A model generated the notes under the pieces. It was not told where the DNA came from. It did no database searches and saw nothing but the letters and a program-made list of their open reading frames with translations. Shown here piece by piece: positions 1 through 5,110 of a DNA stretch of 8,483 bases. The stretch covers positions 1 through 8,483 of the forward strand of contig JAFLSP010000077.1 of NCBI GenBank assembly GCA_022510885.1. Direction: 5' to 3'. Position 1 is the stretch's first letter, and every line of letters begins with the position of its first letter. Origin of the DNA: Treponema sp. (GTDB lineage: Bacteria > Spirochaetota > Spirochaetia > Treponematales > Treponemataceae). The position numbers and the translations under genes are program-made.

Positions 1-109
1 ACCCCTTTTTCGGCAAATTTGCACTGCGAATTCTGCTGCACTGCACTGCGTTTTCCGCTGATACGTCCGATGCGCGTCTGGCGGCGGTTCTTGTTGTGCC
101 TGCGCGCCC

Positions 110-138
110 TTGCACAAGGGGGAAAAAAGCGGTATGAT
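110..138 (+). promoter_or_regulatory. Sigma-70-type promoter of the tRNA-Arg gene
   Basis: TTGCAC (110-115) and TATGAT (133-138) are separated by 17 bp, close to the TTGACA/TATAAT consensus. The predicted transcription start is near 145, just before the tRNA 5' end at 149. The -35 hexamer lies inside a dyad, CCCTTG-CA-CAAGGG (107-120). Bases 1-109 show only the short direct repeat TGCACTGCG (20-28 and 42-50) and no gene I can support. Confidence 0.7.
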
Positions 139-148
139 AGAGGTATCT

Positions 149-222
149 GGCCCTTTAGCTCAGCTGGATAGAGCATATGCCTTCTAAGCATAGTGTCGGG
201 CGTTCGACTCGCCCATGGGTCA
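149..222 (+). tRNA. trnR: tRNA-Arg (anticodon UCU)
   Basis: The sequence folds as a complete cloverleaf. The acceptor strands are 149-155 and 215-221. The D-stem is GCTC/GAGC (158-161, 171-174). The anticodon stem TATGC/GCATA (176-180, 188-192) encloses loop CTTCTAA, with anticodon TCT at 183-185. The T-stem GGGCG/CGCCC (198-202, 210-214) encloses loop TTCGACT. The discriminator is A222. The 3' CCA is not encoded, so it must be added after transcription. The anticodon reads AGA (and AGG by wobble), rare codons in this GC-rich genome. The acceptor stem has one G-U pair (150-220) and one U-U mismatch (154-216); all other stems are perfect. A strong promoter lies upstream and a terminator follows after 8 nt, so this is a single-tRNA transcription unit. 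Confidence 0.95.
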
Positions 223-230
223 TGCGGGAA

Positions 231-258
231 ACCCCGTGCGCACCGCGCGGGGTTTTTT
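231..258 (+). terminator. Rho-independent terminator of the tRNA-Arg gene
   Basis: An 8-bp GC-rich stem, CCCCGTGC (232-239) with GCGCGGGG (245-252) and one G-U pair, encloses a 5-nt loop. Six T residues (253-258) follow directly. It starts a few nucleotides after the tRNA 3' end. Confidence 0.9.
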
Positions 259-277
259 CATGTCCGCAGGGCAGTGC

Positions 278-289
278 GCGTACCGCACG
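278..289 (+). repeat. Left copy of a 12-bp inverted repeat flanking the lipoprotein unit
   Basis: GCGTACCGCACG (278-289) recurs exactly in inverted orientation at 1008-1019. The two copies enclose the lipoprotein gene with its promoter and terminator. The match is exactly 12 bp and does not extend. Each copy also lies in a small local stem-loop, so coincidence from GC-rich palindromic sequence is possible. Confidence 0.5.
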
Positions 290-301
290 GCGGCGGGCAT
301 G

Positions 302-331
302 AAAAAAGCGGCAGATTGCCTGCCGCTTTTT
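302..331 (-). terminator. Terminator of the lipoprotein gene, probably bidirectional
   Basis: GCGGCAG (308-314) pairs with CTGCCGC (320-326) around a 5-nt loop. An A-run (302-307) and a T-run (327-331) flank the stem, so it has a U-tract when transcribed from either strand. It begins 7 nt after the stop codon of the minus-strand lipoprotein gene. It may also back up the tRNA terminator on the plus strand. Confidence 0.88.
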
Positions 332-338
332 GCGAAGT

Positions 339-926
339 TTATTGCTTGGTGAAGATGATGTAGTCCAGGCTCATGCCCGTTTCACCCGGTTTGTTCGGGC
401 GGTCGGGGTCATGCTGCTGTACCCTTACTTCGACCGTCTTCTCCGCCTCAATCGTGAAGTTTATGGGCGAGCGCTCGGTCAGCTCATACGTGCCAAGCGG
501 CGGGTCTGACGGGTATGAGCGGAAGGCAACGCCGTCAACGAATACGTTGAACGCGTCATGCGCGCCGTCCGGCGCGTTCTCGTTCACCAGGCCAAGGTAG
601 TCGCCCGCAGGGAAGGTCACGAAGGCCTTTGCGACGGATTCCTCGCTCAAGAGCTTTGCGGCGTAGCCGCCTGATGCCGCGCTGTCCGCGAAGATGAGGA
701 ATTCTTCCGAGTACATTTCCTCAAGCTCAATCTTGAGTTCGGTGCCCGTAAAGGTGAACGTCGGCGGCTCTGCCGGAATCTCAGGTGCCGGACCTGCCGG
801 CTGCTGGGGTGCTTCCGACCTTGCTGAGCCGGATGATGAGCTCGTGCCACTCTTATTGCAGGATGCGAGTGCCGCGACAACAGTGATTGATAACGCAACG
901 ATGAACATTTTGTGTATCAATTTCAT
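339..926 (-). CDS. Secreted lipoprotein with a carbohydrate-binding-module-like beta-sandwich
   Basis: This is a 195-residue protein that I do not recognise as a named gene. Seen directly: an N-terminal signal with Lys at 2 and 6, a hydrophobic core at about 8-19, and a lipobox Leu20-Ala-Ser-Cys23. The mature protein should therefore be acylated on Cys23 and membrane anchored. Residues 24-57 form a Ser-, Pro- and Ala-rich linker. Residues 58-195 form a compact domain with no further cysteine. By inference, this domain resembles CBM6/CBM35-type jelly-roll modules: it has an Ala-Ser-Gly-Gly-Tyr segment at 84-88, a 'FPAGDYLGLV' strand at 105-114, and a terminal 'SLDYIIF' strand at 186-192. No catalytic domain is present, so a binding or cell-envelope role is more likely than an enzymatic one. 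The start is fixed by a strong Shine-Dalgarno, AGGAGGAGAT, immediately upstream on the minus strand. Upstream of that is a near-consensus promoter, and a terminator follows the stop. It is a one-gene unit downstream of the rep helicase gene. Confidence 0.85.
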   Translation of the reverse strand: MKLIHKMFIVALSITVVAALASCNKSGTSSSSGSARSEAPQQPAGPAPEIPAEPPTFTFTGTELKIELEEMYSEEFLIFADSAASGGYAAKLLSEESVAKAFVTFPAGDYLGLVNENAPDGAHDAFNVFVDGVAFRSYPSDPPLGTYELTERSPINFTIEAEKTVEVRVQQHDPDRPNKPGETGMSLDYIIFTKQ

Positions 927-930
927 GGTA

Positions 931-940
931 ATCTCCTCCT
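931..940 (-). promoter_or_regulatory. Ribosome binding site of the lipoprotein gene
   Basis: Read on the minus strand this is AGGAGGAGAT, which contains a full AGGAGG core ending 8 bp before the ATG at 926-924. It supports that start codon. It also contrasts with the two divergent genes rep and hxk, which have no recognisable site. Confidence 0.85.
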
Positions 941-957
941 AGTATGTGAGATGTTCT

Positions 958-987
958 ATTATATATCTAAAATCCATCGGTTGTCAA
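958..987 (-). promoter_or_regulatory. Near-consensus sigma-70 promoter of the lipoprotein gene
   Basis: On the minus strand, TTGACA (987-982) and TATAAT (963-958) are both perfect hexamers with an 18-bp spacer. TATATA, two bases upstream of the TATAAT, gives a 16-bp alternative. The predicted start near 951 gives a leader of about 25 nt. A second perfect TTGACA lies 10 bp further upstream (997-992). It belongs to a tandem TGTCAATAAA repeat. Confidence 0.85.
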
Positions 988-1001
988 TAAATGTCAATAA
1001 A
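982..1001. repeat. Perfect tandem 10-bp repeat TGTCAATAAA x2 at the lipoprotein promoter
   Basis: Bases 982-991 and 992-1001 are identical copies of TGTCAATAAA. Each contains a TTGACA hexamer on the minus strand. The period of 10 bp is close to one helical turn. It may be a duplicated -35 element or a pair of same-face protein binding sites. Confidence 0.8.
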
Positions 1002-1022
1002 AAGCCGCGTGCGGTACGCTTT
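999..1022 (-). terminator. Possible weak terminator downstream of rep
   Basis: On the minus strand AAAGC (1022-1018) can pair with GCTTT (1005-1001), with a short imperfect inner stem, and then T residues run on to 999. The stem is short and interrupted, so termination may be partial. It starts 7 nt after the rep stop codon. Confidence 0.35.
1008..1019 (-). repeat. Right copy of the 12-bp inverted repeat
   Basis: The reverse complement of 1008-1019 is GCGTACCGCACG, identical to 278-289. This copy lies inside the weak rep terminator candidate, between the rep stop codon and the lipoprotein promoter. Confidence 0.5.
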
Positions 1023-1028
1023 CAGGCG

Positions 1029-3071
1029 TTAGTTTTTGCGTCCGAAGCCGGGAACAATCGGCTTGGTGAACCGCTTGCGCATGGCGGCGAGGAGGTCCTG
1101 CGCGGTCTGCGCGTCCACTTCGGCGGGCGGCTCGTGGTAGGAGACGAGTCCGGCGGGGATTTCGTCCAGAAAGCGGCTCGGCTCGGCAGGGGCGGTCTCG
1201 CGCTGTCGGCGGCGGGCGCGGCAGGATGAGATGAACAGCTTGTCGCGCGCGCGGGTTATCGCCACGTAGAACAGGCGACGTTCCTCTTCCACGGCGGCAT
1301 CGCCGCCTTCCTCAACGGCGCGGGCATGGGGAATAATGCCTTCTTCCGCGCCGGCGATGAACACGACGGGGAATTCAAGTCCCTTGGCGGCGTGAATCGT
1401 CATGAGGTTTACGGTGCCTTTGTCCTCGCCGTCGTCGAGGTCGTCGCGGCTCAGCAGGGTTATGCGGTTGAGGTAGGCGTAGAGGTTCGCGTCCTCCGTG
1501 CTCGGGCTGTTCTCCCAGGTGTCCATGGAGTTGATGAGGCTCTCCACGTTGAGGAACTTGAAGCGGGCGGCTTTCTCGCTCTTGGGGTTCTCGCTGATGA
1601 GATGGTCAAAATAGCGGATTTCTTCCACGAGCGCGCGGGCTTTCTTGGCAAGGCCGCGGCCGCTGAGCATGGTGCGGTTGCGTTCGATAAGTTCGGCAAA
1701 AGCGCGCAGGTCTTCGCGCGTCGCCTCGCTGATGCCGCTTTCGTCCTCGCTCGCGGCAAGGACGGCGGCGATTGCCTCCCACAGCGGCACGCCGAGCGTC
1801 CGCGCCACGTCGTTCAGCTTCTCTATCGTGCTGCGCCCGATGCCGCGTCGCGGGGTGTTGATGATGCGCAGGAGGTTCACGTCGTCGTCGTGGTTGGCGA
1901 TGACGCGCAGGTAGCTGATGATGTCCTTTATCTCCTTGCGCTGGAAAAAACTTGTGCCGCCGCTCATGGTGTAGGGGATGTTCTCCTGCAAGAACTGCTC
2001 TTCGAGCGGACGGCTCTGCGTGTTGGTGCGCATGAGGACGCAGAAGTCGTCGTAGGTGCGCTTTTCCTGGAGGCAGATGGCGCGGATGCGCTCGGTGATG
2101 AAGGCGGCTTCGGCGGCCTCGTTCTCGGGCATGTAGATTTCGATGGGCTTGCCGCCGCCGTTGCCGCTCCACAGGGTCTTGCTCTTGCGGTTGGTGTTGT
2201 GGCTGATGACTCCGTTTGCCGCCGCGAGGATGGTCTCCGTGGAGCGGTAGTTCTGCTCCAGGCGGATTTCCTTCATGCCGGGAAAGTCGCGCTCAAAGTT
2301 GACGATGTTCTGGTAGTCCGCGCCGCGCCAGCTGTAGATGCTCTGGTCGTCGTCGCCCACGACCGCCACGTTGCGTCCGGCGAGCAGCCGCATCAGCTCG
2401 TACTGCTGGTGGCTCGTGTCCTGGAATTCGTCCACCATGAGGTACTGGTAGCGTTCCCGGTAGCGGGCGAGCACGTCGGGATGCTCGCGGAAGAGGCGGA
2501 TGGGCAGCGTGATGAGGTCGTCAAAGTCCACGGCGTTGTAGAGCCGGAGGCCTTCCTGGTAGCCTTCGTAGAGGCGGCGGTACATGTCGGTGGGCGTTGT
2601 CCATGTCCTGCGGCCGGTCTTGATGTCGCTGAACAGGATGCCGATTTTGTACACGTCGAGCGCGTCGGCAGTGAACTGCAGCTCGCGCCCGGTCTCGCGG
2701 ATGAGCGCGCTGCGGTCGGTCTCGTCGTAGATGGAGAAGTTCGCGCGCCATCCGAGCCGCTCGATGTCCTGCCGCAGTATCCGCACGCCGAATGCGTGGA
2801 ACGTGGATATGGTGAGGTTCTGCAATTTGCGCCCGGTCAGTTCCTTGACGCGCGTCTCCATCTCCCGCGCCGCCTTGTTGGTGAAGGTGAGCGCGAGAAT
2901 TTGGCTCTGCGGGATTCCCGTGCGCAGCATGTGCGCGATGCGGTAGGTGATGACGCGCGTCTTGCCGCTTCCCGCGCCCGCGATGATGAGGATAGGGCCT
3001 TCCAGGGTGGTGACTGCCTCGTACTGCTCGCCGTTCAGCTCGTCCTTGAGGTGGGAGAGGTCTGATGCCAT
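1029..3071 (-). CDS. rep: ATP-dependent DNA helicase, UvrD/PcrA/Rep family (Rep-like)
   Basis: This is a 680-residue superfamily 1A 3'-to-5' DNA helicase, which unwinds DNA during replication restart and repair. All helicase motifs are visible in order: a Q-motif region near 12-20 (LNGEQYEAV), Walker A AGAGSGKT 31-38, motif Ia LTFTNKAA 61-68, motif II DEFQDT 214-219, motif III GDDDQSIYSWRG 239-250, motif IV QNYRST 273-278, motif V at about 553-567 (MTIHAAKGLEF), and motif VI at about 595-609 (YVAITRAR). Rep rather than PcrA/UvrD is suggested by the total length, by the 'GDDDQSIYSWRG' and 'SGGTSFFQRKEIKD' wording, by the PSRFL segment near 631, and by a short C-terminus that lacks the Tudor-like tail of PcrA. 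An upstream in-frame ATG at 3155 would add 28 residues with no family similarity. It also lies inside the divergent hexokinase gene, so I start at 3071. No Shine-Dalgarno precedes this ATG, but a -10-like TACAAT lies 6 nt upstream. Confidence 0.93.
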   Translation of the reverse strand: MASDLSHLKDELNGEQYEAVTTLEGPILIIAGAGSGKTRVITYRIAHMLRTGIPQSQILALTFTNKAAREMETRVKELTGRKLQNLTISTFHAFGVRILRQDIERLGWRANFSIYDETDRSALIRETGRELQFTADALDVYKIGILFSDIKTGRRTWTTPTDMYRRLYEGYQEGLRLYNAVDFDDLITLPIRLFREHPDVLARYRERYQYLMVDEFQDTSHQQYELMRLLAGRNVAVVGDDDQSIYSWRGADYQNIVNFERDFPGMKEIRLEQNYRSTETILAAANGVISHNTNRKSKTLWSGNGGGKPIEIYMPENEAAEAAFITERIRAICLQEKRTYDDFCVLMRTNTQSRPLEEQFLQENIPYTMSGGTSFFQRKEIKDIISYLRVIANHDDDVNLLRIINTPRRGIGRSTIEKLNDVARTLGVPLWEAIAAVLAASEDESGISEATREDLRAFAELIERNRTMLSGRGLAKKARALVEEIRYFDHLISENPKSEKAARFKFLNVESLINSMDTWENSPSTEDANLYAYLNRITLLSRDDLDDGEDKGTVNLMTIHAAKGLEFPVVFIAGAEEGIIPHARAVEEGGDAAVEEERRLFYVAITRARDKLFISSCRARRRQRETAPAEPSRFLDEIPAGLVSYHEPPAEVDAQTAQDLLAAMRKRFTKPIVPGFGRKN

Positions 3072-3077
3072 AGGGGC

Positions 3078-3106
3078 ATTGTAGCGGAAACGGGCGATAT
3101 GTGCTA
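3078..3106 (-). promoter_or_regulatory. Candidate rep promoter, predicted leaderless start
   Basis: On the minus strand TACAAT (3083-3078) is followed by six bases and then the rep ATG at 3071. The expected transcription start, about 7 nt after the -10, therefore falls on or next to the ATG. There is no purine-rich Shine-Dalgarno between them. The -35 region with a 17-bp spacer reads TAGCAC (3106-3101), which is weak. It overlaps the -10 of the opposite promoter. Confidence 0.5.
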
Positions 3107-3110
3107 TACT
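3082..3110 (+). promoter_or_regulatory. Candidate hexokinase promoter with extended -10, predicted leaderless start
   Basis: TGCTATACT (3102-3110) is an extended -10 element (TG-n-TATACT). Six bases separate it from ATG 3117, so transcription should begin at or within a base or two of the start codon. The -35 with a 17-bp spacer (3082-3087, TAGCGG) is poor, which is usual for extended -10 promoters. It overlaps the rep -10 on the other strand. Confidence 0.55.
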
Positions 3111-3116
3111 TGCGGT

Positions 3117-4379
3117 ATGCGAAACGATGTCTCTTCTTTTTTGGCGAACCATCATTTTCCCGTGGACGCGGCGGACTACGATATAGTGGACGCGCTGCGC
3201 GCGGACATGGACGCGCGGCTCGGCGGCGGCGCGGGGTGGCAGGACATGACGCGCACGTGGCGGCTTCCTCCCGCCGTGCCGCCTAAAAACCGTTCGGTCA
3301 TCGTGATTGACGCTGGCGGGACGAATTTCCGCTCGTGCCTAGTGACGTTCGGCGCGGACGGCACGCCGGTCATTTCGGAATTCAAGAGGGGCGTGATGCC
3401 GGGCGTGGAACGGGAGCTTTCCCGGCAGGAGTTCTTTGCCGCGATTGCGGATAATATCGCCTATCTGAAAGACCGTGCGGACTGCATCGGCTTCTGCTTT
3501 TCGTACTCCATGCTGATTACCAAGGACGGGGACGGCATTCCGCGCTCGTTCAGCAAGGAAGTGAAGGCGCGCGAGGTGGTGGGCGTTCCCGTGGGAGCGG
3601 CTCTGCGCGAGACATTGGAGGCGCGGGGGTGGAAGCGCGGGCTGCGCGTCTCGCTGCTGAACGACACGGTTGCGGCGTTGCTTGCGGGCGCGGCGGGAAG
3701 CGGGCGGTATTCGTCCTACATCGGCTTTATCTTGGGCACGGGCATGAACGGCGCGTACATACAGCCGGCGTGGGGAGACGAGGGGCGGCAGATTGTGGTG
3801 TGCGAGAACGGCAAATTCGGCGCGTTTTCCCGCTCGGACTTTGACCACGCGCTTGACGCGAAAAGCCTGCATCCCGGTGAATATTTGCTCGAAAAGTGCT
3901 GTTCGGGCGGGTATCTCGGTCCGCTCGGTCTGGAGATACTGCATACGGCGGCGGCAGACGGCTTGGTGAGCGCGGACTGCGCGGCGGCATTGACCCAAAT
4001 TCCGTCGCTTTCGCTGGTTGTGCTGGACGAATTCCTGCGCGCGCCGGAACGTGCGCAGAACGTAATCGCCGCCTGCTGTGCGAATGCGGACGACCGTGCG
4101 GTACTGCATGAGTTGCTTGACGCGCTCATCGAGCGGTGCGCGGGCTATGCGGCGAGCATCCTTGCGGCGTGTCTGGCGCAGGGCGGGGCAGGCGCGGATG
4201 AGCCGGTGTGCATCCTGTGCAATGGCACTACGTTCTACAAGACCTACCGTCTGCGCGAGCGTATTGCCGCGTACCTTGCGCGCTACGCGGGCGGCATCCA
4301 CTACGAGCTGGTGCAGAAAGATGACGACATTACTTTGGGAACGGCAATCGCGGGCGTGGCAACATCCCTTGTGTACTAG
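3117..4379 (+). CDS. hxk: Hexokinase, eukaryotic-type family
   Basis: A 420-residue cytoplasmic enzyme that should phosphorylate glucose or another hexose with ATP, feeding glycolysis. Motifs of the eukaryotic-type hexokinase family are visible: phosphate-1 loop DAGGTNFR 65-72, substrate segment FCFSY 126-130, Lys147 in SKEV, NDTVA 182-186 with catalytic base Asp183, phosphate-2 GTGMN 207-211, GAF 235-237, EK-x2-SGGYLG 259-268 and a C-terminal nucleotide-binding CNGTTF 368-373. Most glucose contacts of human glucokinase have equivalents (Ser146/Lys147, Asn182, Asp183, Asn211, Glu259). The glutamate of the usual N-x-E-W-G-A-F motif does not: here the segment reads N-G-K-F-G-A-F, with Lys233. 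I chose ATG 3117 rather than ATG 3099. The earlier codon lies upstream of the extended -10 at 3102-3110 and so would not be transcribed from it, and its six extra residues have no family similarity. No Shine-Dalgarno is visible. No terminator separates this gene from flbB. Confidence 0.9.
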   Translation: MRNDVSSFLANHHFPVDAADYDIVDALRADMDARLGGGAGWQDMTRTWRLPPAVPPKNRSVIVIDAGGTNFRSCLVTFGADGTPVISEFKRGVMPGVERELSRQEFFAAIADNIAYLKDRADCIGFCFSYSMLITKDGDGIPRSFSKEVKAREVVGVPVGAALRETLEARGWKRGLRVSLLNDTVAALLAGAAGSGRYSSYIGFILGTGMNGAYIQPAWGDEGRQIVVCENGKFGAFSRSDFDHALDAKSLHPGEYLLEKCCSGGYLGPLGLEILHTAAADGLVSADCAAALTQIPSLSLVVLDEFLRAPERAQNVIAACCANADDRAVLHELLDALIERCAGYAASILAACLAQGGAGADEPVCILCNGTTFYKTYRLRERIAAYLARYAGGIHYELVQKDDDITLGTAIAGVATSLVY

Positions 4380-4397
4380 CAAAAAATAGTGTATAAT
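4369..4397 (+). promoter_or_regulatory. Sigma-70-type promoter of the flbB-fliK-flgD-flgE operon
   Basis: TTGTGT (4369-4374) and a perfect TATAAT (4392-4397) are 17 bp apart, within and just after the end of the hexokinase gene. The predicted start near 4404 leaves a leader of about 23 nt. That leader carries AGGGGA (4415-4420) at 6 nt from the flbB GTG. The hexokinase gene ends only 47 bp before flbB without a terminator, so read-through may also contribute. Confidence 0.7.
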
Positions 4398-4426
4398 GAT
4401 ATTATCGACATACTAGGGGATAGAAA

Positions 4427-5053
4427 GTGGCGGCAAAAAATCTGGGAAAGACAATCGTTCTGCTCATCCTTGTCATCATTATGATACTGGGCGGATTGCT
4501 GTGGTTCGACTTTTTGGGCGTGGTCAATGCAAAGCGATTCTTTGCACCCCTATATCGGCTCTTGGGGCAGACCCCGCAGACTTCGGTTACCGCCACAAAA
4601 TCGCGACCGCTCGTTGCGGACTTGGACGACGACCGGCTCGCCAAGCGGCTTGAGGCGCTTGACCTGCGCGCGCAGGAACTGAACAAGCGCGAGGACGAGA
4701 TTGCAAAGACCGAAAGCCAGTATGATGCGGTGGTGCAGGAACTGGAAGAGCGGCTTAAAATGCTTGAGGAGCGCGAGGCGACGTTTGAGGCGCAGGTAAA
4801 GAAGTATGAGGACCGCGACGCCGAACTGGTGAAGGTGGCGCGCTATTGGTACAATATGCCGCCTGCCACGGCAGTCGCCGAAATCGTAAAGATGGAAGAC
4901 CAGGACATCGTGGACATTTTCCGCAAGGAGGACGAACTTGCGGAGAAGGAGCGGCGCGCTTCGATGGTTTCCGTGTGGTTCATGAATATGCCCGCCGACC
5001 GTGCCGCCGTGGTGCAGCGCAAGATGACGAACAAGCCGCAGTCTTTGGACTGA
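4427..5053 (+). CDS. flbB: Periplasmic-flagella collar protein FlbB (MgtE_N-like, membrane-anchored)
   Basis: A 208-residue protein matching spirochete FlbB, a component that in Borrelia forms a ring at the base of the motor collar and is needed for flagellar assembly and stator placement. Seen directly: a short basic N-terminus, one transmembrane helix at about 9-30, and a highly charged heptad-rich coiled coil at about 65-135 (many Glu, Lys and Arg). A C-terminal MgtE intracellular-N-like domain covers about 136-205, with paired 'WYNMPP' (141-146) and 'WFMNMPADRAA' (184-194) elements. Length matches the family. The start is a GTG with AGGGGA 6 nt upstream; no ATG lies nearby in frame. Its position directly before fliK, flgD and flgE is the usual spirochete order, but the gene upstream here is hexokinase instead of fliJ. 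The stop is reinforced by in-frame tandem stops TGA-TAA-TAA. Confidence 0.85.
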   Translation: MAAKNLGKTIVLLILVIIMILGGLLWFDFLGVVNAKRFFAPLYRLLGQTPQTSVTATKSRPLVADLDDDRLAKRLEALDLRAQELNKREDEIAKTESQYDAVVQELEERLKMLEEREATFEAQVKKYEDRDAELVKVARYWYNMPPATAVAEIVKMEDQDIVDIFRKEDELAEKERRASMVSVWFMNMPADRAAVVQRKMTNKPQSLD

Positions 5054-5062
5054 TAATAACAC

Positions 5063-5090
5063 TAAACACGACCCCCGAAACCTCCGATGC
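5063..5090 (+). promoter_or_regulatory. Candidate sigma-28 (FliA/WhiG) flagellar promoter before fliK
   Basis: TAAA (5063-5066) is followed after 16 bp by TCCGATGC (5083-5090). The sigma-28 consensus is TAAA-N15-GCCGATAA, so the -35 and the CCGAT core match but the ends of the -10 do not. The predicted start is near 5096-5098, right at the fliK Shine-Dalgarno. The match is partial, so this remains a hypothesis. Confidence 0.4.
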
Positions 5091-5106
5091 TGTAGGTGGA
5101 GGTCGT
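5068..5106 (+). promoter_or_regulatory. Hairpin sequestering the fliK Shine-Dalgarno
   Basis: The fliK Shine-Dalgarno GGAGGT (5098-5103) can be fully paired. In the long fold, ACGACC (5068-5073) pairs with GGTCGT (5101-5106), then CC (5075-5076) with GG (5098-5099), then ACCT (5080-5083) with AGGT (5094-5097). A single C-A mismatch and a 3-nt bulge interrupt the stem. In an alternative fold ACCTCC (5080-5085) pairs perfectly with the Shine-Dalgarno itself. No T-run follows, so this is not a terminator. It should restrict fliK translation on long transcripts. Confidence 0.6.
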
Positions 5107-5110
5107 GCTG

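Noticed and set aside
260..352. A 30-codon plus-strand frame starting at ATG 260
   Set aside because: It runs straight through the lipoprotein terminator, has no Shine-Dalgarno and overlaps the end of the lipoprotein gene.
1326..3065. A 579-codon open reading frame on the plus strand
   Set aside because: It lies entirely opposite rep, whose helicase motifs are unmistakable. Its protein is Val/Ala/Asp/His-rich without any domain, as expected for the complement of a GC-rich gene.
3099..3116. Alternative hexokinase start at ATG 3099
   Set aside because: It lies upstream of the extended -10 at 3102-3110, has no Shine-Dalgarno, and adds only six residues of no evident meaning.
3072..3155. N-terminal extension of rep by 28 codons to ATG 3155
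   Set aside because: It would overlap the start of hexokinase and adds sequence with no resemblance to UvrD-family N-termini, which begin just before the LNxxQ motif.
3339..4382. A 347-codon open reading frame on the minus strand
   Set aside because: It is the antisense of hexokinase, Arg/Ala/Gln-rich with no recognisable motif and no convincing ribosome site.
4398..4406. GATA-T-TATC inverted repeat just after the flbB -10
   Set aside because: A 4-bp AT-rich dyad is too short to distinguish from chance or call an operator.
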